NCBI GenBank assembly: GCA_964359095.1
Contig: CAYHRJ010000004.1
Location: 1-43,117, forward strand
Origin: JACRJW01 sp964359095
Lineage (GTDB): Bacteria > Patescibacteriota > Patescibacteriia > UBA9934 > GWF2-40-263
Direction of reading: 5' to 3'
DNA length: 43,117 bases
The notes under the pieces were generated by a model that saw nothing but the letters and a program-made list of their open reading frames with translations, was not told the origin of the DNA and did not search any database. Within the stretch, counting starts at the first letter, position 1, and every line of letters starts with the position of its first letter. A program made the position numbers and the translations under genes. Of the stretch, positions 13,879 to 21,329 are shown in pieces.

Positions 13879-15541
13879 CTAGAGACCGAGCGTCACTTTC
13901 GCCCACACATACGGATGGTTATTCCATTTTGGAAAAATTGTTGTAGCGACTATCTCACCGGTGTACCCGTTCACAATCGCCCCATATTTTCCGAGCGAAA
14001 CAACAATGTAGGCTGTCCCCGAAATCAATCGGTATTTTGTCACTGCGCTTGTTGTAAGTGATATTGCGTCATATAGATAAACGGAGTTATCAGCAAACGT
14101 CACAAAAATATCTCCATTGGTCGACCTAGAAATGGTCGTGATTGAACTCGTTCGTACAGTTTTGTCCAAGGGGTCGAGCGTGCTGTAATACGGATGAACT
14201 CCATTTAGACTCAATGTATTATACTCATCCACTATTCCATCTCCGTCATTATCAGCGCCATCGCCAGAAATTTCGATTCCGTAATTTGAGATGCTGTCAT
14301 TAGTATCAGAACTGTTAGTGGTGTATCCACTCGGCGCTGTTGAAGAACAGAAAGAGGCAGTTGTTGTGGAACCGAGAGTGTNNNNNNNNNNNNNNNNNNN
14401 NNNNNNNNNNNNNNNNNNNNNNNNNNNNNNNNNNNNNNNNNNNNNNNNNNNNNNNNNNNNNNNNNNNNNNNNNNNNNNNNNGATAATACGTTTGCTCGCT
14501 GCTCACAGTTGCGTCAGCGTCATTACAATCGCTTGTATTTGTCGAATAGCCACTCGGCGCTGTTGAAGAACAGAAAGAGGCAGTTGTTGTGGAACCGAGA
14601 GTGTCTCCGTCTGCGTCAAGATAATACGTTTGCTCGCTGCTCACAGTTGCGTCAGCGTCATTACAATCGCTTGTTGCGTCAACTCCATCCCCGTCACTGT
14701 CAGCACACGTGATTGGGTAACCCGAATAGCTAATAATTTGTTGATCCGTATCCTCACCAAAAACAATCGTCGCTGTTCCTGAACTGCAAGATATCACGAG
14801 CGCCACACCCTCCTGATCTGAACCAGGCATCGAGTAGGAAGCAATAAATACTCCGTCTGCTGTGCGCTCTTCAAGAATATCCAGCGAGGCATAGCTCGCG
14901 TACAAAGTGTCGGTCTCATCGCTATATGTTAGATCAGCCAAGTCTGTGTAACCGCTTGTCATATGAATCTCAACAACAAAGCTCACGGAGCCACTCGTTG
15001 ACAAGTCAGGGTTGAACACATAGATGTCTCCATCGTACTGCCAACCAATGTAGAATAGACCGCCAGACGCACCTGTGCCAAGAGATTGTTCATCGTTGGC
15101 AACCCATGCGATTCCTTCAGCGCCAGCAGAACCCATCTCAGGGACGTAATCGATGAAACTCCATGACCGTCCTGTGAGTGCACCTGTACTCAAATCAAAC
15201 TCAAGAGCGGCGGCAAGATTTTCATCTAGAAGATAAACGTAGGAACTCGTCGCGTCTACAATAGTCACTCCTTCCAGATCGTAGGAGGATCCAATATTCC
15301 ACGTGCTCACACTCGTACCGTCTGAATTAAGTGTGGCAATAAGACCATCACCACCAACGGCAATAAACTGATCTCGCACCTCATGCCAAATAATTCCACT
15401 TGGTTCAAAAGTCGACAAGCTCGAAATAAGCGTGTTGCCGATGTCTGTCCCTGTGGAATCTGCTGCCGGCCATGACGAAGCAAAAACTGAGGTGGCAATG
15501 AGAAAACTGAGAGCAGAGAAAGCTATATATTGAATCCGCAT
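13879..15541 (-). CDS. Secreted protein: SdiA-regulated-like propeller plus MopE-like metal-binding repeats, interrupted by an assembly gap
   Basis: Reading from 15541: a signal peptide (MRIQYIAFSALSFLIATSVFA), then about 250 residues resembling the SdiA-regulated/esterase-like propeller (SGIIWHEVRDQFIAVGGDG, YDLEGVTIVD, AGAEGIAW, DQEGVAL). Repeats follow of the form DCNDADATVSSEQTYYLDAD then GDTLGSTTTASFCSSTAPSG, as in putative metal-binding (MopE) repeats. The 100-N gap at 14382-14481 falls inside a repeat. On the far side the same repeat continues in another register (TLGSTTTASFCSSTAPSGYT), then DGADNDGDGIVDE and a C-terminal domain ending at 13879. So one gene spans the gap, and the N-run length is only a placeholder. 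Likely an exported Ca-binding surface or soluble protein. Confidence 0.75.
14322..14673. repeat. 138-bp tandem repeat, gap inside
   Basis: GATAATACGTTTGCTCGCTG begins at 14482 and again at 14620, a period of 138 bp (46 codons), with near-identical sequence. A third partial copy lies left of the N-run (about 14322-14381). The high identity explains the assembly break and means the copy number is unknown. Confidence 0.85.
14382..14481. other. Assembly gap of 100 N
   Basis: Exactly 100 N, a conventional scaffold placeholder; true length unknown and probably a multiple of the 138-bp repeat plus a remainder. Confidence 0.95.
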
Positions 15542-15588
15542 ATAAATAAAAGATAACTGAAAAACACTGACCTGTCAAGGACATTGCC

Positions 15589-15616
15589 TTGTAAAAAAAT
15601 CAATCTATCGTAAAAT
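15589..15616 (+). promoter_or_regulatory. Promoter of the FnIII membrane protein gene
   Basis: TTGTAA (15589-15594), 16-nt spacer, TAAAAT (15611-15616). The ATG is 8 nt after the -10, so the transcript should be leaderless. Confidence 0.6.
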
Positions 15617-15624
15617 ACCGTAGT

Positions 15625-16071
15625 ATGAAAAAAATGCTTTATGCCGTCATTGCTGTTGGTGCGCTTGGTCTAATTTCTTATTTTTTCTGGAGTCAGCCTC
15701 GCGTTGACTCAACGGGGAAAATTCATACCGATCTTTACGATGGTGCAACCGATACATGGAATCCCGAGGTTCAAGTTCTCCCATTTCGTCCGCAGGACAT
15801 TGATGGTCAAACCGTAGGATCTTCTGATGGCATCAGACTTGAATGGTCGCAACCAACTGAAACCTATAATCACTTCCTTCTCACCGTCACAGATCCTGTG
15901 GCGTATACATCCTTCAAAGAATCTGGCGAACACGACCGTGTGAGCCTCGACGTGACAGGACTTGAACCTGACACCGAATACGTCTTCGCCCTGCAAGCCT
16001 GCCTTGACCCTCGATGTGAGACATGGCTGATCGCTCAAGACGAATACAGCGGAAGAACGGCAGCTGAATAA
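15625..16071 (+). CDS. Membrane-anchored fibronectin type III domain protein
   Basis: A 148-residue protein with an N-terminal membrane anchor (about residues 4-22, MLYAVIAVGALGLISYFFW) and one fibronectin type III-like domain at about 55-146. It shows DGIRLEWSQP (strand B Trp), VSLDVTGLEPDTEYVFALQA (the classic L-x-P-x-T-x-Y-x-F motif) and a Cys pair near the end. It is probably displayed outside the cell membrane and used for protein or glycan contact; no enzyme activity is expected. It stands alone on the plus strand, convergent with nothing, and has a leaderless-type promoter. Confidence 0.75.
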   Translation: MKKMLYAVIAVGALGLISYFFWSQPRVDSTGKIHTDLYDGATDTWNPEVQVLPFRPQDIDGQTVGSSDGIRLEWSQPTETYNHFLLTVTDPVAYTSFKESGEHDRVSLDVTGLEPDTEYVFALQACLDPRCETWLIAQDEYSGRTAAE

Positions 16072-16088
16072 GACCTCTTTTTCGATTA

Positions 16089-16166
16089 ATCACGTCGTTG
16101 CAAACCCTCGTCGCTCGCGCCGCGTCCGCCTCTGACGGGAACGATGTGATTGACGCGATCACATCG
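16089..16166 (+). promoter_or_regulatory. Dyad-symmetric operator-like region
   Basis: AATCACGTCGTT (about 16088-16099) is mirrored by AACGATGTGATT (16140-16151) across 40 nt. In addition CGATGTGAT (16142-16150) pairs perfectly with ATCACATCG (16158-16166) around the -35 TTGACG. The TGTGA-N9-TCACA spacing differs from the CRP site (N6). Confidence 0.5.
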
Positions 16167-16178
16167 ATCTGTTAGAGT
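16150..16178 (+). promoter_or_regulatory. Promoter of the gene at 16267
   Basis: TTGACG (16150-16155), 17-nt spacer, TAGAGT (16173-16178). The -35 lies in the centre of a 9-bp dyad. Confidence 0.6.
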
Positions 16179-16266
16179 CTCAACGATCTTGATTGAAACG
16201 AGGGGCAGTCAAGGTTTCCCACCTCAATTCCCAACAACCCGCTCCCCTCATCAGTGGAGTTTCTCC

Positions 16267-16617
16267 GTGCCTGATCTGCATTCTGCTGAATCCACCACGC
16301 TGCGGCATCCTTCCGTGACCTCCCCGGTCCTTCTCAAGCCGCTGAATCCTCTTCAATGCCCAAAGGACGGAGCGTTCCTGGGACGTCCCGACCACATGGC
16401 CGGCCGCCACGTCTGCATCGTCCTGTACGCAAAGAGCGACAGTCGCGATGAGCGCGAACGTGCCTGGAGGAGCCTCGCAAGTGAGATCAACATGGTCGAC
16501 CTGGGTCGCGCGGCCAAGGTGATCGAAGACGCCGGATACAACTGGCGCGAGCTGGACGATCACGAGGATGTGCTGGCAGCCGCCGAGTTCATCCAGATCC
16601 CTGGAAAAGCCAACTAG
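16267..16617 (+). CDS. Small hypothetical protein
   Basis: A 116-residue protein of unknown family. The first 40 residues are Ser/Pro-rich. The remainder looks like a compact alpha/beta domain (HVCIVLYAKSDSRDERERAW, then ASEINMVDLGRAAKVIEDAG) and ends AEFIQIPGKAN. The frame is open from 16150, but that would start inside the promoter. The GTG at 16267 has GGAG about 8 nt upstream and is chosen. It has its own promoter and a three-hairpin 3' region, like the other accessory plus-strand genes. Confidence 0.6.
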   Translation: MPDLHSAESTTLRHPSVTSPVLLKPLNPLQCPKDGAFLGRPDHMAGRHVCIVLYAKSDSRDERERAWRSLASEINMVDLGRAAKVIEDAGYNWRELDDHEDVLAAAEFIQIPGKAN

Positions 16618-16644
16618 CTCATCTTCACATCCACTGACCTCTTA

Positions 16645-16709
16645 CCGGTTCATATCCGGACACTGATCGTTCTCACGATCACGACCCTGACCCTGTGTCA
16701 GGGTTTTAT
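16645..16709 (+). terminator. Three tandem hairpins ending in a terminator
   Basis: CCGG-N7-CCGG (16645-16659), TGATCGT-TCTC-ACGATCA (16664-16681) and ACCCTGAC-CCTGT-GTCAGGGT (16684-16704), the last followed by TTTAT. The tail overlaps the stop codon of pyk on the other strand. Confidence 0.75.
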
Positions 16710-17728
16710 AATCCAATCGTCTGTATCTCGCACGTGTCGTCGTAACAAGACGCTTCAGCTTCTTTGATAATTTTGGCCATCATCTTTACGGCCTGAAGCG
16801 GATACTTGCCGCTCGCGGATTCTCCTGAAAGCATCACACCGCTTGCACAATCAAATACGGCGTTTGCCACGTCTGAAACTTCCGCGCGTGTTGGACGAGG
16901 ATTGCGGATCATCGAATCAAGCATTTGGGTCGCGATCACAACAGGCTTGCCCGCATGACGACACATATGAATAATTTCTTTTTGACGAACCGGAACCTCC
17001 TCGACATCGATCTCTACTCCCAGATCGCCTCGCGCAATCATGATCCCATCCGCTGCTTTGATTATTTCTTCGAGACGATCTATCGCCTCGTGCTTCTCGA
17101 TTTTGACGATCACTCGCGCGAGAGGTTTCCCTTTGCGTGTTTTTTGTTTGATCAATTTTTTCAGAGCCACAACCTGTGACTCCTTGGTGACAAACGAAAG
17201 TGCAAACCAATTCACTCCTTGATCGATTCCAAACATCACATCTTCTTTGTCTTTGGTTGTGAATGTTGAAACCATTAGCGTGGAATCAGGAAAATTCATG
17301 CCTTTGTGAGATGTAACAACTCCACCATCCACCACGCGGAGCTCTATTTTTCCACGACTACCTCGGACAAACGTCGTTTCGATAATTCCATCGTCAATGT
17401 AAACGCGATCACCTTTTTTCAAATCTTTGTAGAGGTTCGAGTATGTGACAGGTAACGTGACAAGCTCTCCGTTTTTCAGCACCGTTCCTTTTTCAGGCAG
17501 AAGGCCAAGTCGAATCTTAGGCCCCTGAAGGTCGCCGATAATCGGGACAGCCTTTTTTGCCGCTTTGGCTGCACGTCGGATGGTGCGAATCAAACGCTCA
17601 TGATCTTGATGCGTGGCATGAGAAAAATTCAACCGCGCCACTTCCATTCCAGCCTTCATCATCGAGGTGAGAACATGAAGTGACGCACTGGCAGGTCCCA
17701 CCGTGCACACCATTTTTGTTCGTTTCAT
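16706..17728 (-). CDS. pyk: Pyruvate kinase lacking the C-terminal domain
   Basis: A 340-residue pyruvate kinase, the last enzyme of glycolysis (PEP + ADP to pyruvate + ATP). The start KRTKMVCTVGPAS, VARLNFSHATHQDH, the B-domain cap (DLQGPKIRLG through GVVTSHKGMNFP), KIEKHEAIDRLEEII (catalytic Lys), GIMIARGDLGVEI (metal-binding Glu/Asp), ATQMLDSMIRNPRPTRAEVS and MLSGESASGKYP are all present. It ends right after the barrel, so the usual about 120-residue allosteric C domain is absent. An ATG at 17746 inside the htrA end is an alternative start; 17728 fits the family N-terminus. Third gene of nrdR-htrA-pyk, overlapping the region of the htrA stop. Confidence 0.93.
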   Translation of the reverse strand: MKRTKMVCTVGPASASLHVLTSMMKAGMEVARLNFSHATHQDHERLIRTIRRAAKAAKKAVPIIGDLQGPKIRLGLLPEKGTVLKNGELVTLPVTYSNLYKDLKKGDRVYIDDGIIETTFVRGSRGKIELRVVDGGVVTSHKGMNFPDSTLMVSTFTTKDKEDVMFGIDQGVNWFALSFVTKESQVVALKKLIKQKTRKGKPLARVIVKIEKHEAIDRLEEIIKAADGIMIARGDLGVEIDVEEVPVRQKEIIHMCRHAGKPVVIATQMLDSMIRNPRPTRAEVSDVANAVFDCASGVMLSGESASGKYPLQAVKMMAKIIKEAEASCYDDTCEIQTIGL

Positions 17729-17732
17729 TTTT

Positions 17733-18959
17733 TTACTCTTCACCATACTCTGCCAGGGTTAATAGGATATCCATGAGAACACCGTCTCGCAACACAGAAA
17801 GCGTCACGATGTCACCTGGATGATACGCAGAAATAAGCTCTGCAAGGGCTTGATCCTCAGAAAGATTAACCCCATCTACCGCAATGATCACGTCCTGCTC
17901 AATCAGACCAGCAAGATCGGCTGGAGAACCTGAAAACACGCCAACCTCACCTGGTTGTGAACCAGAAACAATCATCGCTCCAACTTCGTACTCAATATTT
18001 TGATCCGTCGTCGCATCAGGTTCAACCAACACATAACGAACACCAAGCCATGGTCGGATAATGCGACCAAACGCCTGAACGTCTTCAATCGCGCGCGTGG
18101 CCTCGTTGATAGGGATCGCGAATCCGACGGACTCTCCCTCATAGCTGACAGCCGTATTGATGCCGATGACTTCTCCAAGCAAGTTGATCAGTGGGCCGCC
18201 TGAATTTCCAGGATTGATCGCTGCGTCTGTTTGGATCGCCTCCTCGATCACTTCCGTGTTGTATGAATCTCCTGCGGTCACACGACGATTGATTCCAGAA
18301 ATAACGCCCTTGGTAACCGTATTGCGAAATTCAGAAAGTGTGTTCCCGATCGCAATAACCGTTTGACCAATACGGATCCCACTTGAGTCCCCAAGCGTTA
18401 CGACAGGAAATCCTTCGCCTTCTACTCGGAGGATCGCAATATCCTGAAAAGGATCAATATCCACGAGCTCTGCCACCAACTCCTCACCATCGTTGGTAAC
18501 CACAAAAAACGTGACACCTTCCTCATCGACCACATGACGATTGGTGAGAATATATCCATCGGATGTCACGAAAAAACCAGTTCCGCTACTCACTTCGACA
18601 AGCTCTGCCGCCCCTGCCTCGTCTAACGGTTCTGCGTAATAAAACGGACTCATAAACACGGCACCCGTATCTGCATACACATCACCTCGCTCTTTTTTGA
18701 CCACAATGCTGACGACAGCTGGTGTGATGCGCTCGACAACTGCGATAGTAGCACTTTCTTCCTCGATCAACTCAACGATTCTAGACTCAACTTCTTGATC
18801 TGAAAGATCATCTCCAACACCACCAACAAGTGACTGAAGTCCAGGCGATCCAACAAGCACAAGTGTCACTGCTGCGCCCCCAAGAGATCCCACAAGAGCC
18901 GCGAGAGCAACGCCGATTATGAGAACGGTTTGAATAGTTGTTTTATTGAGGTCTGTCAT
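17733..18959 (-). CDS. HtrA/DegP-family S1C serine protease with PDZ domain
   Basis: A 408-residue protein. There is an N-terminal membrane helix (about 12-36) and a protease domain (about 75-290) with an intact triad: His in ILTNRHVVDEEG, Asp in DPFQDIAILRVEG, Ser in NPGNSGGPLINL. A PDZ domain (about 300-405) contains GSPADLAGLIEQDVIIAVDG. It is a membrane-tethered protein quality-control protease acting outside the cytoplasm. It begins 6 nt after nrdR stops and overlaps the possible upstream start of pyk, so the three are co-transcribed. Compare with the triad-less relative at 760-1845. Confidence 0.95.
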   Translation of the reverse strand: MTDLNKTTIQTVLIIGVALAALVGSLGGAAVTLVLVGSPGLQSLVGGVGDDLSDQEVESRIVELIEEESATIAVVERITPAVVSIVVKKERGDVYADTGAVFMSPFYYAEPLDEAGAAELVEVSSGTGFFVTSDGYILTNRHVVDEEGVTFFVVTNDGEELVAELVDIDPFQDIAILRVEGEGFPVVTLGDSSGIRIGQTVIAIGNTLSEFRNTVTKGVISGINRRVTAGDSYNTEVIEEAIQTDAAINPGNSGGPLINLLGEVIGINTAVSYEGESVGFAIPINEATRAIEDVQAFGRIIRPWLGVRYVLVEPDATTDQNIEYEVGAMIVSGSQPGEVGVFSGSPADLAGLIEQDVIIAVDGVNLSEDQALAELISAYHPGDIVTLSVLRDGVLMDILLTLAEYGEE

Positions 18960-18965
18960 AGAAAG

Positions 18966-19424
18966 CTACTTCTTTTTGACCGTTAATTTTTTGAGCTCGG
19001 ATTGAAAAGACGCCACATCTTCAAATGATCGATACACCGAGGCGAAACGAATGTAGGCGACTTTATCAAACGTCTTGAGATGTTTCATGACAATCTCTCC
19101 TAACTTTTCACTTGTCAGTTGTCCACGACGTTTCTTTTGAATGTCGCGTTCCACTTTGTGAACCAGCTTCTGAAATTGTTGATCGGTGAATGGACGTTTC
19201 TCCAGAGACTTACGCAGTCCTCTTTCCAACTTCTCTCGTGAATACGATTCTCGTCTTCCATCGCGCTTGACCACCATCAAATCTAACAGCTCGATTTCCT
19301 CAAGAGTCGAAAACCGAAACTCACATTTTTCACACTCTCGCCGACGACGAATGCTCGCGCCGTCCACTGCAATGCGAGAGTCGACGACCTTAGTATCTTT
19401 GTGATTACAAACGGCGCAGTACAT
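18966..19424 (-). CDS. nrdR: Transcriptional repressor NrdR
   Basis: A 152-residue protein. The N-terminal zinc ribbon has MYCAVCNHKDTKVVDSR and CEKCEFRFSTLE (four Cys in two CxxC pairs) and is followed by the ATP-cone (VVKRDGRRESYSREKLERGL ... VAYIRFASVYRSF). It represses ribonucleotide reductase genes in response to dATP/ATP. No nrd gene lies in the window, so its targets are elsewhere. It heads nrdR-htrA-pyk, an unusual grouping. Length and motifs are normal. The ATG is 9 nt after a -10 box, predicting a leaderless mRNA. Confidence 0.97.
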   Translation of the reverse strand: MYCAVCNHKDTKVVDSRIAVDGASIRRRRECEKCEFRFSTLEEIELLDLMVVKRDGRRESYSREKLERGLRKSLEKRPFTDQQFQKLVHKVERDIQKKRRGQLTSEKLGEIVMKHLKTFDKVAYIRFASVYRSFEDVASFQSELKKLTVKKK

Positions 19425-19433
19425 ACAGATCGA

Positions 19434-19463
19434 ATTCTACAAGAAATCGTTGCAAGAGTACAA
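19434..19463 (-). promoter_or_regulatory. Promoter of nrdR-htrA-pyk
   Basis: On minus TTGTAC (19463-19458), 18-nt spacer, TAGAAT (19439-19434), 9 nt before the nrdR ATG. Confidence 0.55.
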
Positions 19464-19495
19464 CAAACATGAAAGATAATTTCATGCCTCTGTCA

Positions 19496-19624
19496 TCAGA
19501 AGTTCGAGACAGTAAGTCCTGCAGAACCCGATACGTACACGGTCGAGGTAGAACCTGTGACAGAGTAATCACCACTCGGATAGTACATCCTCCCAGAATC
19601 CGAATTCCTAGAGACTCGACGCAT
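19496..19624 (-). CDS. Short ORF or gene remnant downstream of the immunity gene
   Basis: A 42-codon frame with AAGGAAG just before the ATG. The product ends YYPSGDYSVTGSTSTVYVSG SAGLTVSNF, a Ser/Thr/Gly-rich beta-like pattern seen at the ends of surface proteins. It may be the remnant of a larger surface protein or a small spare gene. The rest of 19425-19649 shows only the nrdR promoter. Confidence 0.25.
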   Translation of the reverse strand: MRRVSRNSDSGRMYYPSGDYSVTGSTSTVYVSGSAGLTVSNF

Positions 19625-19649
19625 GGTCTTCCTTACCAGAAATTAAGCA

Positions 19650-20057
19650 TCATTTACTATCTTTAAACTCTAAGCCTTCAACCGCCTTGTGGACTTGTTC
19701 CAATTCAGACTTGGATAATTTGTCTTTATTACAGTTGTAAGAAACAAGGATCAACTGATGACCACGACAAAAAGCAGCGGCATATACAAAAACGGTCTTA
19801 CCTCCAACTGAATCTTCATATTCAGATTCGGCCGCACTTGGCTTGCCTTCTTTCCTGACGACTAATCCTCTTCCTCCAACAAATCGCTCCAGCATCGCGA
19901 CAGCATCTGGAGAATCACTTGACGAGGAGTATGAGGAGATCGTTAGAGCACCTCTTCCTTTGTGATCATGCATTGAAACAATTCCTGAATCATCAGACTC
20001 AAACAACCAGTTATCTGGAATTTCAAGCGAGTATACTTGTGTCAATATTTTTTTCAT
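19650..20057 (-). CDS. Putative immunity protein of the polymorphic toxin
   Basis: A 135-residue soluble protein starting MKKILTQVYSLEIPDNWLFE, whose ATG is one base after the toxin's TGA. The pattern (YSLEIPDNW near the start, VGGKTVFVYAAAF, a final amphipathic helix SELEQVHKAVEGLEF) resembles the PsbP/DcrB-like fold seen in several small bacterial proteins. That is an impression from the pattern. The immunity role is inferred from position immediately behind a nuclease-like toxin tip, the standard order in polymorphic toxin systems. It is more AT-rich than its neighbours, suggesting transfer with the toxin. The frame opens at 20081, but 20057 is the likely start. Confidence 0.6.
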   Translation of the reverse strand: MKKILTQVYSLEIPDNWLFESDDSGIVSMHDHKGRGALTISSYSSSSDSPDAVAMLERFVGGRGLVVRKEGKPSAAESEYEDSVGGKTVFVYAAAFCRGHQLILVSYNCNKDKLSKSELEQVHKAVEGLEFKDSK

Positions 20058-20058
20058 A

Positions 20059-20430
20059 TCAACGCTTTTTATAAGTATCAATCACTCCTGTAAAACCTTT
20101 CCCCAAGGCACTGTCTGCAGCATCAATGTATTTTTGAAGTTGACTTAGTCCGCGATTAATGGCTTGTTGGTTATCTGGTTTCAATTCACGAATGACTTTG
20201 TTACCTGCGTCCAATGCATCAGGACGCAAGAACGTTCCTGGAATTTGTCGATTGAGTTTATACGTACTCCCAGGATTATAAAGTTTATGCTGCTCTTGTC
20301 CGTATTTGATTGCTTCACTAACAGACGGATTCTGAGCACCTCTCAACGTCTGACTAGTGTTGTTGTTTGTAAATGTTTGTTTGGCCGTAATGACTCCGGC
20401 CATTTCGCCTGCGGCCATCCCCGCAGCGAA
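20059..20430 (-). CDS. C-terminal toxin domain of an RHS-type protein, PD-(D/E)xK nuclease-like (detached)
   Basis: This frame starts without its own gene start. It reads RRFAAGMAAGEMAGVITAKQ, typical of the linker before an RHS tip, then a domain of about 95 residues. The core PDALDAGNKVIRELKPDNQQ gives Asp and ExK spaced as in restriction-endonuclease-fold toxins, followed by a helix with Gln and Arg. The likely activity is DNA or RNA cleavage in a rival cell. The first ATG in frame is at 20418. The upstream frame changes at about 20430, where it meets the SpvB-like part out of frame, so as drawn the toxin cannot be made as a fusion. Confidence 0.65.
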   Translation of the reverse strand, partial: FAAGMAAGEMAGVITAKQTFTNNNTSQTLRGAQNPSVSEAIKYGQEQHKLYNPGSTYKLNRQIPGTFLRPDALDAGNKVIRELKPDNQQAINRGLSQLQKYIDAADSALGKGFTGVIDTYKKR

Positions 20431-21329
20431 TCGTCGTATGTATATGTGGTGGCACGATCGCTATGCGCTATGCCTCCGTCATACAGGAGCCCAAGCTCGT
20501 CTTCCAGATAGACAAACGTCCGGTCATTTCCTAAATCCGTGGCTTGCCAATCAAATAGTTGTACGCGATAGAGACCACTCGCGCTGTCGTATGTTTCTTC
20601 GCGATACATTCTTCCAAGTTTAGCGATCACATCCGTTGCCTCGCCTTGCGTGCTATTAGTGTCGTTTCCTTGGTGGACGTAGGTGACAACGGTATTGCCC
20701 ACGCCATCTGTCTTCGTGACCTTCCCAAACCCAGCGAATTGTCGATCCTGTTCGTCCGCGTAGTAATAATCACCTTCCTCGTACTGAAAAGATTCCGTCG
20801 TGGTGTTGCCAAGACCATCATCGGTCGTGATTGACTCAACGACCTGAACAATGAATGGAAGATCTTCCTGAACTCCGTCCTCAACCGAGGAAGCGTAGGC
20901 CACGGTCGTCTCTGCTCCTTGCGAGCTTGTGATACTTGTCAAAAAATCTGGAATGTCGCCGTCGTGAACATACACTCCACTGCCACCACTGCCTCTCGTT
21001 TCATCCGCATACACAACATCTTCCAATCGGTCACCGTCTATGTCCGTGAAACGTACACCTTTGTCATACGCATAACCGGTTCCAGTGTTGTACCCTGTAA
21101 ATAATAACGGGAGCGAACCGCTTCCGAGCGTCCAACCTGTCCCATCACCCGTGTTGAGATACACAGCGTTATCATCATAAATGTCGTCTCCGACTACGAT
21201 GTCAATCCAAACATCAGCATTAACATCAATAAGCCGTGCTCCAAGATCGAAGCCGCCTAAGGAAAAATCTACTGGTAACGTGTAGCTTGCATCAAATGTC
21301 CACGTGCTGTCACCGGTGTTGATGTACAC
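20343..21329 (-). pseudogene. Middle segment of the SpvB/TcdB-like protein, frameshifted on both sides
   Basis: About 300 meaningful residues continue the protein from 23017 after a one-base shift near 21365: VYINTGDSTWTFDASY repeats, VYADETRGSGGSGVYVHDGD, then the TcdB-middle-like stretch TSITSSQGAETTVAYASSVE, EDLPFIVQVVESITTDDGLG and RQFAGFGKVTKTDGVGNTVV. It stops making sense after ATTYTYDD at about 20430. The last 28 codons are read in the wrong frame over the toxin linker. The RHS/YD-repeat core expected after TYTYDD is absent. Confidence 0.7.

Noticed and set aside
14315..14381. Apparent C-terminal end of the secreted protein after the gap
   Set aside because: The frame is an artefact of the 100-N placeholder; the repeat continues in another register to the stop at 13879.
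14482..14673. CRISPR-like array
   Set aside because: The repeats are directly adjacent 138-bp coding units with no short spacers.
16142..16166. CRP/FNR site
   Set aside because: TGTGA and TCACA are 9 nt apart, not 6, and the wider repeat explains the symmetry better.
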